A stretch of DNA of 64,000 bases from Liopterus haemorrhoidalis (lineage: Eukaryota > Arthropoda > Insecta > Coleoptera > Dytiscidae), in NCBI GenBank assembly GCA_963971575.1, contig OZ020617.1, positions 24,434,740 through 24,498,739 on the forward strand, written 5' to 3'. Shown here piece after piece: positions 1 through 10,694 of the stretch (positions are counted from its first letter, which is position 1; every line of letters begins with the position of its first letter). A program made the translations under genes and the position numbers. Under the pieces are notes generated by a model. The model was not told where the DNA came from. It saw nothing but the letters and a program-made list of their open reading frames with translations, and made no database searches.

Positions 1-1536
1 AAAGCAATAACAAGTTTGAACAAGTTTACCAGTAAAAATTTTACAAGGTCCTACGTGTAGCACACGTGCAAAACCTTACAAAACAAAATAATACAAAGGC
101 TTTTAATACAATAAATTTTTCAAATAAAATATTCTTGAATTGAAATCAAATTGTATTTAAACAAATAATAAATTAAATTAAAGCAGCATAATCTTATTTT
201 AAAAGTAATTTTATTTATTTTAATTTTCATTTTGATTAATTTCAAAACATTTCTTTTTTATTTGAAAACATTAGATTGAAAGTAATAATTACTGAACAAT
301 TTCGATTTAATTGCCTTTTTCTTGAAATTAATGTAAACCTCAGTTGAATACGATGTTTTCAATATTATTGCAAATATTTTTCTGTGTGTAGTATATATAC
401 AATTGTTATTTGTCATGCTAGATAATAATTAATAATGTAATGACATTATATTATGTACTTGATAATTTTACATATTAATATAGTCGTCCATAACCACTTT
501 TACAAACACTAAACTTCGAAAATTCATAATTGCGACTGCTCCCATTCCGACTAATGTATTATTACTAATATACTAATATGTAAATATATAAATATTACTA
601 ATATGTATTCATTAATACTAATGCAGTACACCGGTTCTATTATAAACACCGTAGTTATGGCTTGTGCGTTGTGCTGGGGAGACACGCTATGATATACATA
701 TGTAATGCGTTGTGTTACGTAGCTATTATAAACCAGGCTTAACTCATCTAACCCCAGCGAAACAAGGAATATTTTTAACCAACTAATTTTACCTTTTTTT
801 TTCCGTTTACTTTACCATTTACTTTTGTCATTTACTTTATTTTTGATAATATGTAATGTTATAATGTTTTAATATGCTCTTATGTACATATATGTACTTT
901 CGTGTCTGATATGTACATCCATACATCCATACTTTTGACTTAGTTACTGTACATTTATTGTAATCACAACTGCTAAATAAATTATCTAATTATCTTTCTC
1001 TACCTTGTCGAATATTAAATATTAAATTTATCTAAGCTATGGCAAGCGTTAACCCATCGTTTTGATATTCATCTTTAGGAAAACTACAATATTTTATATG
1101 ACTTCCCTTAGTTTTCTGAGAATAATTAATAACTACACAGGTATAGACATTTTGCAATTTAAGTTTTAAAACACTTATAAATAATTAAAAATACCAAATA
1201 ATAACACAGAAAATATATGTGCTTATGCGGCTTAATAGAATGGTGCTCACAACATAACGTCATGCCCAGAACGACCAAAAACTGGTCGTGTTTGTAACAT
1301 ACCATACATTTTCCCATCATGTTGCAGAGTGTAACGTGTCGAAGTGTTGTCGGATGTAATAGTTGGCGCGAGGCTAGAGGGGTTCATTTTTGAAATGCAG
1401 CTATCGTCACTGTTCGATCCAAATACGTGCTCATAAAAGTGTTTCACTTAAAAAATCCGGGGTTATAACACTATTAATAAGAAATTAATTTACATTTATA
1501 TTATCACCTTCAAAAACTAAGCTGTTCTACTATGAC
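1..1536. other. AT-rich sequence without recognisable gene
   Basis: No open reading frame with a recognisable domain, no RNA gene and no bounded mobile element was found here. The sequence is AT-rich with short simple runs. The only longer reading frame (minus strand, about 1247-1447) has no recognisable motif and is treated as chance. Confidence 0.5.
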
Positions 1537-1855
1537 TAGGGTGACCATCCGTCCTGGTTTTATGTACATTGTCCCGGTGTCCCGAAAAATGTTTTCGGGA
1601 CAGTCGATTGTCCCGGTTTTTACATAATTATGCATTTGTAAGAAAAGAAATATTACAACTAGTCAATGTGAGAAGTGAGATCCTTTTTTTTTGCTCTTCA
1701 CTTGGATCTGGGAGGTGAGGACCTTTTTTTTGCTCTTCACTTGGATTTGGGAGGTGAGGACCTTTTTTTTGCTCTTCACTTGGATCTGGGAGGTGAGGAC
1801 CTTCTTATTTTTTCCCCGTGTCCCGGTTTCCCTTCACTGAAATCTGGTCACCCTA
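1537..1855. mobile_element. hAT-like MITE with 8-bp target duplication
   Basis: The element begins TAGGGTGACCA and ends with the complementary TGGTCACCCTA. It is flanked on both sides by the exact 8-bp direct repeat ACTATGAC (1529-1536 and 1856-1863), as expected for hAT transposition. It has no transposase and is non-autonomous. Inside, about 1671-1802, there are three tandem copies of a ~46-bp unit in which GAGGTGAGGACC, a poly-T run and GCTCTTCACTTG can fold into a hairpin. The open frame over these units is a by-product of the repeat, not a gene. Confidence 0.85.
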
Positions 1856-1874
1856 ACTATGACAGTAGAGATAC

Positions 1875-1940
1875 ACTGATTAAATACTTACAAAATCTTG
1901 AAATGTGTGAAAATTCACGCTTCCCATCCTTTTTTTAAAC
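1875..1940 (+). repeat. Tail of dispersed repeat family E
   Basis: A short block with 'aaatacttacaaaatcttga' and 'gtgtgaaaattcac' recurs with small changes near 18690, 48690, 50280 and 59590. It is the 3' part of a dispersed non-coding repeat (called family E here) whose longer copies are at 17.7 and 47.8 kb. Confidence 0.55.
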
Positions 1941-2934
1941 TTGAGAATATCAACCACTCTTAATTTACCACTTATTATTGCTAGAATGTGTCCAAATATT
2001 AACCGGGGGCAGTCATGTGTGCCCACATCTGCATCGTGTCACACATCAGAAATCAAGACTATTTCGAAGTTGGTCTCAAAACAGACGATCCTCTTAACTG
2101 CGGTAGGAGAAATGTGACTCAGCAAACTGGATACTAACTGTCTACAATAAAATCTTGAACTTGAAAATTATGTTCCGCCATTGAACAAACTCGGTCCATG
2201 TAAGCTTATTTGCATATCTAGACTAGCAGCTAAAACTTACTAAATCCAACACTGGATCGTAAAGCGCCGAACACCGCATTAGAAACAAATACAAATAACT
2301 ACTTAAATTAAACCAACAATGTATTGAACGACTGTCTGTTCTCACGATGTACTCACATTCGCACGGATACTTCCAACACAAGTCTGAAAACTTTTTAAAG
2401 TCACTTTAAATTAAGTTAAGAACGACTCGAAACTTTTAAAAACAAAAAGAACTAAAGTTACATTTCTCGATTAATTATTTATTCTGTATTAAGTCTGTGC
2501 TCCCATCTTTTTCATTAACTTTTAGACTAATCATATATTCCTTTGATGATATTAGAGATTTTAACATATAATTTTAGTTTTTAGTATCTCATTATCGTGT
2601 CTATATGTTACATTCTTTACGAAAAGGCTTGTCAAGCTGAACTGTCTAATTTGTGTTAGGTGGTGTCAAAAACGTATTGTGTTTTCATTTTCTTTCAGTT
2701 TGGTTTGCTAAGTCATGGTTTTAAAGTAGTCGACTGAAATGATAAATATAAGTGTTCTTGTCGCTCCAAAAGTCTGGCAATACATAATATATAAATTGAT
2801 TGTGTAAGTTTTCAAATAAATCATTGTTACATGTTAACAATTAAATATATTTATATATCAAAATATATAAATATTGAACTATATCACTTATTATTTTACA
2901 ACACTTAATTAATCAATGTTAGTAGTCTCTACAC
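1941..2934. other. Intergenic, nothing recognised
   Basis: No supported gene, terminal repeat pair or tandem array was seen in this AT-rich stretch. Confidence 0.4.
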
Positions 2935-3562
2935 CAGCGGCGGTGAAAAGCAGGGGCGACAGAGGCACAGGCCCAGGGCGCCAGCTCTTAGAGGCGCCAA
3001 AACAAACGCTTATAAATATATACATATTCTAATTGTTTATTAAGTTTTTCTATTTTTATTTAGATCAAAATTATAATTTTTCATTTCTATATCAATCTTG
3101 TACATATTAAATATAAAATTGAGTTTAAAGATGTACACATTTATTGATTATATAATAATATTCAGTCTTCTTTTGAACTGTATTAACTTTCTTACACATC
3201 TGAAAACATTTTAACTGATTTTGATGGCACATTTAGACGTACAATGGCAACTTAATTTGTTTCTGACCGCGGTTCGCATCTTAAAAAGTATGTATCTAGA
3301 AACCTAATTTTCCATTATATCTTATGGGAAATCAATTAATCCGTTCCCAGATTAAGAAATCATAAAAGAAAATCAAAAAAAAAAAAACTATTCTCAACTA
3401 AATGAAGAAAATGCAAAGAAATTGAGAATGAGTGAGAAGGAACATTTTTTTACTATATATAGTATATATCTATGCATTTTGTATACCATTACATATTAAT
3501 TTTTATTTATAAAATTTTCTGTTTTACATGATTTTAATATGAAAATCATTTTCCATTAAATT

Positions 3563-4380
3563 GTAAAAAATCAGCTGTGGCCACCACTGGACCGACCGCC
3601 ATCACAAAGTACTTGTATAAAATACCTACATTCTAGCAGCAGAGTAGAAATAACTTGGCCTAATATTTTCTAACAGAGATATTATTTATCATGACCATGG
3701 AAACGTTAAGCCGCATTCCGAGCTCTTTGAATTAACACGTTGTGTTGCTATGGATTGTCGTACCGAGGCAATTGGTATGATCGGACAAGCTCGTACTATA
3801 TCGTTCAACAGTAGTATAGCAACGACAAAGTACGAGCATGTCCGATCATACCAATTGCCCTCGTTAAAACAATCCATAGCAACACAATGTGTTAATTCAA
3901 AGAGCTCTGAATGCGGCTTTACATATAAGTATGAAAAAATTGAGACTTGGACAAAATTTCGAAATATTTTTCAATTTTTTTTTGTTTTATCAAATATGTC
4001 TTAAATAAAAGTTGTTAGTTATTGCTTTTATAGCAACTTTTGTTAGATAAATTTTTTCGAAATATTTTTCTGTTAAATATTCGCAAAAATCTTAAAATTG
4101 ACACGAGTAAACTCCCATTTTTAGTCAACCGATTTTTACCAAAAGTTGATCAACTCGTGCCATTGATGGCAGAAGCTTAAATATGAAGTTTCATAAAAAT
4201 CCTTTCAGCCGAATTTCTGCACATGTACACAGACAGACGGAAAGATAGACCGACAGACATCATGCTAAAAAAAGTCAAAACGTTATGTAGGGACCTCAAT
4301 TCGTGGAGATCCATCGAAATGTCAAAATCGCTATGATCACAATACCTCCCTCATATGGTATATGTTAGCGGTCGGTAAAA
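3563..4380 (+). repeat. Dispersed repeat family D, copy 1
   Basis: This block is closely similar, in inverted orientation, to 59641-60231. Shared landmarks are the 'ccgaccgcc' motif near both ends, the 'atgaccatggaaacgtta' segment, and a (GACA)-rich stretch before 'catcatgctaaaaa'. After removing the MITE at 3709-3918 and one TTA the length is about 605 bp, against 591 bp in the other copy. No coding potential is seen. The superfamily is not assigned. Confidence 0.75.
3709..3918. mobile_element. PIF/Harbinger-type MITE, 210 bp, TTA duplication
   Basis: A near-palindromic element with termini AGCCGCATTC and GAATGCGGCT, flanked by TTA on both sides (3706-3708 and 3919-3921). The second copy of the host repeat at 60.1 kb lacks the insertion and has a single TTA at that position, so the boundaries and the 3-bp duplication are confirmed inside this window. 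The TWA-type 3-bp duplication points to PIF/Harbinger transposase. Both overlapping frames over it are antisense shadows of the palindrome. Confidence 0.85.
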
Positions 4381-4780
4381 AGGAGGATTTTCTTATGTCT
4401 GGTTTTGTGCCTCAGGAGTTTTCGATTTGTAGTAGTAGCCTGTTTCTAGTACTAGGGAAAAAAGTTTAAAAAAGTATTATGGAAACAGGCTTTAATTCAT
4501 TTGAAAAGAAAAACATCACGTATCTAAAGGTCAAAATAGGATATGAAAATAGTTTGTGTCTCGAAAAGTTCGTATATCGAGAGTTTTTTAAGTCGAGGTA
4601 CGACTGTATTAGCAAATTTACTTAGCCATAACTAGTATTCGGTTAAAATGTTAAAATATTTAAATTGCAACCATCTAAATCAAATGAAATATGTCTTCTC
4701 TTCGGTACGCCAGTGCATATTCTAAAAAAGGGCGCCGTTTGGCGGGTTTGCCCTGGGCGCCAAAAAAGCTAGCGGCTCTG

Positions 4781-5940
4781 GACTACACTACTAAACATCA
4801 TGAAAATGATTCGATATTCCACAAAAGACTGTAGACCTGGAGTCAGCAAACTTTAAGTCATATGAATTACTAAAAAAACAGAGATCTTTCAAAATCGACC
4901 GAGAAACGTAATAAATCGGTTCGTTATATTTTCCTAACCATCTTTTTAAAATTCGTGATTGACTGCAAAGTGTTTAATGGTCGACCATTTGTCGACTCCT
5001 ACTGTAGACTATAGACATAATTATGCTCCGTTTATTCCTGAATGTTTTGGGACTCTTTAGCATTCACTAGTAAGATCCACGGTAAACCAGTATACCTCGG
5101 CCCGCCCGGCCAGTGCCGTACTTTATTGTATTCTATTTCGTAACGGTTAATTGGCCCAAATTACACGCTTTGCCTAATTCACTAAACGAGCTATAATCAT
5201 TTCCAACCAACGAAAATTTTGGTATAAAAATAAGTATTTTAATTTTTAATTAACAAAAATATTCAAGTATTTTAACCGCATTGCTCGTTACTCATACACG
5301 GAGAAAAATGACATTGTTCCATCATGTAATAGTATATTCTCTTCCAACCGAGTCACAGACCCTACTTTCTCCACGACAACCAGGAAAAAAAAAAAAATAA
5401 TTATTTTAACAAACATTTTATGTTAACAAATAATTTATATTATATAACAAATTAATCAATTAATTAAACTTATTTTTTTATTTATTATTTGTTCAATATT
5501 AGTTTAATTTGCAGCACATCGGGCACTATTTTAGACTTTAGGAATTTATGTTGCATTTATTCAATGTAAACACTGCTTATATTTTAATGTATCCCTACGC
5601 GTATAGATACCGTTTGCACTACTTTTCAGCGCGGAGTAATGCATACCTTATAGTGAACAATAACAAATAACAACAAGCATGGAATAGTTATTCCATAACA
5701 AGTGATGGAATGAAATACATGCAAAATGCATAAGAAGATAAGTGCTTTAGAATAACATTTCAACTCTTGTGTTAGGATATTAACTTTCTGTAGTCCAAAT
5801 TGGTTTTTGAATTGCTAAATTCTATAGTGGTCGTGGAGAAAATATTTTACTTGGCCAAGTTTTTGCTAGAGTAACAGAAAAAAATTGTCCCTAATAATAT
5901 TTTTTCAATCAAGTTGGTTGATCTTACTTAGATCTTAAAG
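4781..5940. other. Intergenic, nothing firm
   Basis: AT-rich sequence without a recognisable gene. A weak inverted match (TTTCTCCACGAC near 5369 and GTCGTGGAGAAA near 5829) might mark a decayed MITE, but no target duplication was found. Confidence 0.35.
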
Positions 5941-6086
5941 CAGAACCGTAACTAGCTTTTTCTGGGCCCTGTGCAAGGTTGCTCTAAAATGTTATCCACA
6001 GTCTGACTTGACTTCCCATTGACGATTTTTCGAGCGCCCTTTCGTCTTGGGCCCTGTGCCTGTGCACCTGCTTAGTTACGACACTG
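5941..6086. mobile_element. Short hAT-like MITE
   Basis: A 146-bp element with inverted ends CAGAACCGTAACTAG and CTTAGTTACGACACTG. The flanking octamers TCTTAAAG and CTTTAAAG match at 7 of 8 positions. It has no coding capacity. The CCGTAACTAG end also occurs inside the MITE at 61804-62223, which suggests a related family. Confidence 0.7.
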
Positions 6087-6210
6087 CTTTAAAGTCATTC
6101 TAACAAAGGGAAATTAGTTGCATACTTATTTGTTAAGGTTACAAATTATATTTGTTGATATAACAAATGTATTAATCCATATGAAACAAATGTATGATGA
6201 TACTGAATAA

Positions 6211-6477
6211 CAGGGCCGACGGAAGCGAGTATCCGGGCGCCAAATCCCAAATGAATGTAAAAGTAATTTTAGAAGTGAGGACCTTTTTTTTGGGTCTTCA
6301 CTTGGAATTTAGAAGTGAGGACCTTTTTTTTAGGTCGTCATTTGAAATTTAGAAGGGAAGACCTTTTTATATTTTAGGTCTTCACTTGATATGCCCGAAA
6401 AAAGCTAGTTACGCCCTGCCTAGGGGCGCTCAATTAAATCTTGCCTATGGGTGCTACAGACCCTCGCGCCGGCTCTG
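6211..6477. mobile_element. hAT-like MITE with exact 8-bp duplication
   Basis: Starts CAGGGCCGACGG and ends CGCCGGCTCTG, flanked by the exact octamer CTGAATAA at 6203-6210 and 6478-6485. The interior (about 6272-6391) has three tandem hairpin units of the GAAGTGAGGACC / poly-T / GGTCTTCACTTG type, also found in the MITE at 1537 although the termini differ. Non-coding. Confidence 0.85.
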
Positions 6478-6910
6478 CTGAATAATTTTGTGCATCTAAC
6501 AAATTATGTTTAGGTACCTGTACACTGTAGATTTTCTAGCTAGAGTTGATCTAGCTAGAGGGTTCTATTTTGAGTCTACAAGTGTAAACAGCTGCTAGAG
6601 CGCTCTAGCGAGAACCACTCTAGGATCTAGGTAGAGCGTCTAGCTCTAGTAATGTACACAAGTGGCAAGACGCTCTCGCTAGAGTACTCTAGCGACCATG
6701 ACTGGAGACTCTAGGTAGAGGATCTAGCTAGACAAATGGCGTGCTGTGTACACTTGTCAGTTTACTAAGGACGCTCTAGATAGACTGCTCTAGCTCTATT
6801 CAACAGGTTGAATAATTTTTTGCTCTAGTAACAATTAAATTGGTAGTTGTTGTGAAATTTTGAATGTATTTTGTTTAATTTGATTTAACTTTTGTTTTAT
6901 TTAAATCAAA

Positions 6911-7055
6911 ATGGACGAATCTTTGTCTGAAACAGTGCCGTTAAACGAACATGACTCAAAATTTATTTGGGAGAGAGAAAAAGTTTACAAACTCATTGAG
7001 TTGGTAGAAGCTCGTCCTGAACTATGGGATTGTAGTTTGAAAACATATAAAAATA
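6911..7055 (+). pseudogene. MADF-domain protein fragment of Harbinger element
   Basis: From the ATG at 6911 the first ~48 residues look like the start of a MADF (Myb/SANT-like) domain: an acidic leader, then LIELVEARPELWD and a Y-K-N-R-N block at residues 30-48. MADF/Myb-like proteins are the standard second gene of PIF/Harbinger transposons and help the transposase bind DNA in the nucleus. After residue 48 the frame runs on to 7111 only through the antisense of the transposase fragment, so the true domain is cut at about 7055. Only about half a MADF domain is present. A domesticated host gene is unlikely because the fragment sits inside matching terminal repeats. Confidence 0.7.
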
Positions 7056-7278
7056 GAAATCTTAATGTAAGTGTAAGCCGCTCTGACGGTGATATCGCAT
7101 TTGGAAGATGAGTGTCTTGTTTTTTAATTTTTGGAGTAATTCGTTCCAACAAATACTCAAAATCATTTTGTGACAATCGTATAAAATTTTCATATGAAGC
7201 TATGTCTTGAGAACTTATTGTAATAACTTTGCATGTACTCCCTCTTGTTCTCTTTTTGATATCCACTCCCTTACCCAC
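7056..7278 (-). pseudogene. Harbinger transposase N-terminal fragment
   Basis: Read on the minus strand, residues ~28-75 (ENFIRLSQNDFEYLLERI, then a proline-, serine- and arginine-containing segment ending LTLTLRFL) match the helical N-terminal region that precedes the DDE_4 nuclease in PIF/Harbinger transposases. The catalytic DDE part is absent; the frame ends at the junction with the MADF fragment near 7055. The two fragments are convergent, as expected if an internal deletion brought the 5' parts of two genes together. Not functional as a transposase. Confidence 0.7.
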
Positions 7279-7695
7279 AACCTCTTATTTTTATGCTTCT
7301 TTTTTTCATCAAAGAATATATTACCAGAGCAGCAGCAACTTGCCAGGAACGCATCATGCAAGAATGCAAACTACGTATGTAAATAATTTTATTGTAGATT
7401 TTTCAAACACTAGCTAGACAGAAGCTAGACTAAATAATCTCTATAGGTGTACACGCGCACGACATGCATATAGACTTGCTCTAGCAAATCTGCTCTATCC
7501 AGCTCTATCTCTAAGGACAGTATACACGCGTTTATGTAGCAACTAGATTTCCTCTAGCTAGATTTGCTCTAAACTGCTCTACCGCTGCTCTAATAGAGTA
7601 AAATCGCTCTACAGTGTATACACAATACTAGAGTAGTCTAGATAGATACTGCCCACTCTAGCTAGATAATTCTCTACAGTGTACAGGTACCTTTA

Positions 7696-8187
7696 GTCAT
7701 CCAGGTATGTGACGTATATGCCCTGCACATGCGTTTTGATCTCGGAACAATATGGCGTAAGTTGTACTGTTGGTTGACGTGTTTATACCTGTTGATAGTT
7801 TCTGTGCTGTGTTTAATAAGAAAATAAGTGCAATAATACAGTATGACCAAACATTAGTATCTTGAGGACTTCACGAATATTTTCAACGTATTACAATTTG
7901 AGGAGACAGTTTAAAAAAGTTGGGCTACTCGATAAAAGAGCAAACTAGCCCCTTAAATGAAACAGGTAATGTTTTTACTAATATAAATAGTGTATAATGT
8001 TAATAATTGGGTGTGAAATTTTTGTAATCATATAGAAATATGCTATAAACTATACCCGGTTAAGTACTGCCTTTAAAAATTATCATTGTTTTACAGATTA
8101 GTTCATTTTTTTTGTTGTGAAAACGGTTTTATCAGTAAAAATGAAAATTATTTTATGTCCATTAACGTTAAGCTTATATAAACTGAT
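7696..8187. other. Intergenic, nothing recognised
   Basis: AT-rich spacer between the Harbinger element and the Penelope-containing element. No gene or bounded repeat was seen. Confidence 0.4.
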
Positions 8188-8532
8188 GGTTAGTTTATAT
8201 ACGGAACAAGAATATGGAATGGGAAATAAGAATAGTACACAAGAATAAAAAATATGAAACCGTTTATATCGGACATAACATTTCGTCGCTACGCCTGCGT
8301 ACTTGCGTTGGCCTGTGTTTAACTATTATCGTTTGACAGGTTGTTGTGTTTAATATAACCTTTAAAAAAAATTCGTTTTCAGTAATATGGATTTAGAAGA
8401 TTTTGTAAATTTATTTGCTTGTAAAATCTTCTGGTATTTCTTTTCGACCTTGGAGTAAGTTAAATTATGTAGTCAATTCTTGGGATATTAGGTCAATAAG
8501 TAAAACACTTAGATATTCATATATTTGAATAG

Positions 8533-8563
8533 ACCGGTTTCGACAATTTTATTGTCTTCTTCA
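8533..8563 (-). ncRNA. Hammerhead-like motif, left Penelope arm
   Basis: On the minus strand the order is CUGAAGA, one extra A, stem GACAAU / AUUGUC with an AAA loop, GAAAC, then the self-complementary ACCGGU followed by C. This follows the hammerhead core (CUGANGA, stem II, GAAA, stem III, cleavage C), with a very short palindromic stem III that may need dimerisation. The extra base between core and stem II makes catalytic activity uncertain. Confidence 0.55.
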
Positions 8564-8813
8564 GTATCTCTGAGGAAAAATTGAGAAGAAAAATATTTAA
8601 TATTACAATAATGTTCACAAAAATTAGTATGAAAATTAACAAATAAAACATGTGTATCAAAACATGTGCGTCAAAAGTTAAAATGGTTAAAATACTTTAA
8701 AAAAATAAATACATAAAATTCTTGATGGACATCCACAGTTGAAAGTAGTCCGAAAAGTGCCAAGCAATGACTGACTGTCCCCCTCTATTCTATAATACCC
8801 CACTATAATCAAA

Positions 8814-9599
8814 ATGTATATGACACTAATTCGTATAAATAATAATATTAAAACTAAATGGTTTAAAAAAGAAATTGCATCGGACAGATTCCTAAATTTT
8901 AATTCATCACATATCAATTCACAAAAAATTAATACAGCTTATAATCCAAAAGAAACAGCCCTTAAACTTACGGATCCAATTTTTCAAGATGAAATTATAA
9001 ATAACATAAAGATAATCCTTTCTAAAAATAACTTTCCAAAGATACTCATTAATAATATTATTAATAATAATAGATTAAAAAAAAACAACATAGATATGAA
9101 TATTAAATATTGCTCCTTAACTTATATACCCCGGTTATCACAAAAAATAAAAAATATACTTAAAAATAATAAAATAAACATTAGCTTTAAATATAACAAA
9201 ACAGTACAAACACTATTTTCTAAAATAAAAGAAAAGGATCATATTACTAAACCGAATGATGTTATTTATCAATTACATTGTAACAATTGTGAGGCCACTT
9301 ATACAGGGCAAACTTTACAGTATATAGGAAAAAGAATTAAACGGCATCAATTAGACATAATAAATAAAAAAACATTACCTATTCCATTACATTGCCGAGA
9401 TAATAACCATACCTTCAATTTTGATAAGTTTAAAATATTAGATAAAGAGAGTAATTATTACAAAAGATTAATTAAAGAAATGACATATATAAAACATAAT
9501 AACAATAATATAAACATTCAACAAGACACAGAGAATTTAAATAATTGCTATGATTATATTATCAATTGTATTAAAAACAATACCTGTGCGCATATTTAA
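8814..9599 (+). CDS. Penelope-like C-terminal polyprotein part: linker and GIY-YIG endonuclease
   Basis: The 261-residue frame covers the C-terminal part of a Penelope-like polyprotein. Residues ~20-115 correspond to the region after the reverse-transcriptase palm (RFLNFNSSHINSQKIN, later YIPRLSQKIKNILKN). Residues ~150-235 form the GIY-YIG endonuclease: a C-NN-C pair, the YTGQT core, IGKRIKRHQ, a conserved histidine pair (PLHCRDNNHTFNF) and a downstream E in KRLIKEM. In full elements this endonuclease nicks the target for priming. The frame is intact but lacks the catalytic RT motifs, so the copy is 5' truncated. The ATG at 8814 lies by the arm junction and probably is not a natural start. 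Confidence 0.8.
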   Translation: MYMTLIRINNNIKTKWFKKEIASDRFLNFNSSHINSQKINTAYNPKETALKLTDPIFQDEIINNIKIILSKNNFPKILINNIINNNRLKKNNIDMNIKYCSLTYIPRLSQKIKNILKNNKINISFKYNKTVQTLFSKIKEKDHITKPNDVIYQLHCNNCEATYTGQTLQYIGKRIKRHQLDIINKKTLPIPLHCRDNNHTFNFDKFKILDKESNYYKRLIKEMTYIKHNNNNINIQQDTENLNNCYDYIINCIKNNTCAHI

Positions 9600-9966
9600 A
9601 TGTCATTTTGATTATAGTGGGGTATTATAGAATAGAGGGGGACAGTCAGTCATTGCTTGGCACTTTTCGGACTACTTTCAACTGTGGATGTCCATCAAGA
9701 ATTTTATGTATTTATTTTTTTAAAGTATTTTAACCATTTTAACTTTTGACGCTTATTTATCTGTGATACCACATGTCTCTTACAATGAGTTTTATTTATT
9801 TTAAATACATTTACAAACTATTATTTACATTAGTAATTTGAGTAAGTTTTTATTTAATTTTTTTTTTTTTTTGATACACATGTTTTATTTGTTAATTTTC
9901 ATACTAATTTTTGTGAACATTATTGTAATATTAAATATTTTTCTTCTCAATTTTTCCTCAGAGATA

Positions 9967-9999
9967 CTGAAGAAGACAATAAAATTGTCGAAACCGGTC
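9967..9999 (+). ncRNA. Hammerhead-like motif, right Penelope arm
   Basis: Same motif as in the left arm, in the opposite orientation: CUGAAGA at 9967-9973, stem II 9975-9980 with 9984-9989, GAAAC from 9990, palindromic ACCGGU 9993-9998 and the presumed cleavage C at 9999. A short stem I can form between AUA upstream and UAU downstream. One additional A (9974) separates the core from stem II. Self-cleavage is inferred, not shown. Confidence 0.55.
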
Positions 10000-10372
10000 T
10001 ATTCAAATATATGAATATCTAAGTGTTTTACTTATTGACCTAATATCCCAAGAATTGACTACATAATTTATTTGCTTGTGTTTCACACATTATATTGTTG
10101 TTTCCAACCTTCTGATCACAGCAGGAAAACATCTGTTGGACAAATTTTATTACGGCCTACATTTTGACCAATGTGCGCATGCTTATCGCCTCTTATTCTT
10201 GGAATAAGAATAAAATGTTAAATGTTACCAACTTTTCTTATGTTTAAGTTAAATTTCATTCCTACATAAACCGATATACGGCGCAGCCATGTTTCAACAT
10301 CTTGCGTACTATTCTTATTTTCTATTCCTTATTCTTGTTCCGTATATAAACCAACCATTATTGTAAGTATAA

Positions 10373-10662
10373 GCTGTTCACTTTTGTAAGAACAAACTAG
10401 ATCTAGTTATTTTGGTTACTTTTATAGTGTGTTACTGACTTTAAATGTCAATTAAAAATATCCCTTACGCTGTAAAACCGACTTTGGGTTGATAAGGTTA
10501 TGATCGTTAGAATTAAGATATAAATTTTCATTATGACATATGTCAAATGGATCGACATTTTAAAAAGTGACATTTTTAATACCAACATGACATACAGCGT
10601 CAAAGGTGCAAATTATTGAAAACAAAATTCCCTCTTAGTTTGTTCTTACAAAAGTGAACAGC
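10373..10662. mobile_element. MITE family A, copy 1
   Basis: About 290 bp with inverted ends GCTGTTCACTTTTGTAAGAA and TTCTTACAAAAGTGAACAGC. It is non-coding. The same ends and interior recur at 11163-12600, where the element is interrupted. The target duplication is unclear. Confidence 0.75.
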
Positions 10663-10694
10663 ATATGTATGGACATGAATTTTTACCGGACATA

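Larger units (their letters stand above)
2935..4780. mobile_element. hAT-like element carrying nested repeats
   Basis: The ends form imperfect inverted repeats: CAGCGGCGG with CCCAGGGCGCC on the left, and CCCTGGGCGCC with AGCGGCTCTG on the right. Flanking octamers CTCTACAC and GACTACAC match at 6 of 8 positions, consistent with an aged hAT target duplication. It codes for nothing itself. It contains family D copy 1 (3563-4380), which in turn holds a Harbinger-type MITE, so three layers of insertion are stacked. Confidence 0.6.
6513..7691. mobile_element. Rearranged PIF/Harbinger element
   Basis: The termini are GGTACCTGTACACTGTAG on the left and its complement CTACAGTGTACAGGTACC on the right, with TTTA outside both ends (6509-6512 and 7692-7695), compatible with the TWA duplications of PIF/Harbinger. 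Both subterminal regions are packed with CTAGCTAGAG-type motifs, probably transposase binding sites. Only fragments of the two usual Harbinger genes remain, in opposite orientation and joined near 7055, so the element is internally deleted and non-autonomous. Confidence 0.8.
8423..10064 (+). mobile_element. Penelope-like retroelement with inverted arms
   Basis: A single GIY-YIG-encoding frame lies between two arms that are inverted copies of each other (8462-8813 and 9600-10070). The 15-bp direct repeat AATTTATTTGCTTGT at 8408-8422 and 10065-10079 looks like the target duplication. The left end has 39 extra bases outside the arm. The right arm carries about 130 bp missing from the left. Each arm contains a hammerhead-like motif. 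Penelope-like elements are known for long terminal repeats in direct or inverted order, 5' truncation and hammerhead ribozymes; here the reverse transcriptase core is missing. Confidence 0.85.
8188..10357. mobile_element. TIR element split by a Penelope-like element
   Basis: Long imperfect inverted ends of about 80 bp: GGTTAGTTTATATACGGAAC at the left and GTTCCGTATATAAACCAACC at the right, continuing through a shared 'aagaataagg...aagaatagtac' segment. The outside bases (TGA and TTA) could be an eroded 3-bp Harbinger-type duplication, but this is uncertain. The Penelope-like element at 8423-10064 lies inside, so this element is older. A short frame from the ATG at 8387 is cut by that insertion; its family is not recognisable. 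Confidence 0.5.

Noticed and set aside
3689..4004. Two small overlapping genes on opposite strands
   Set aside because: Both arise from the palindromic MITE at 3709-3918.
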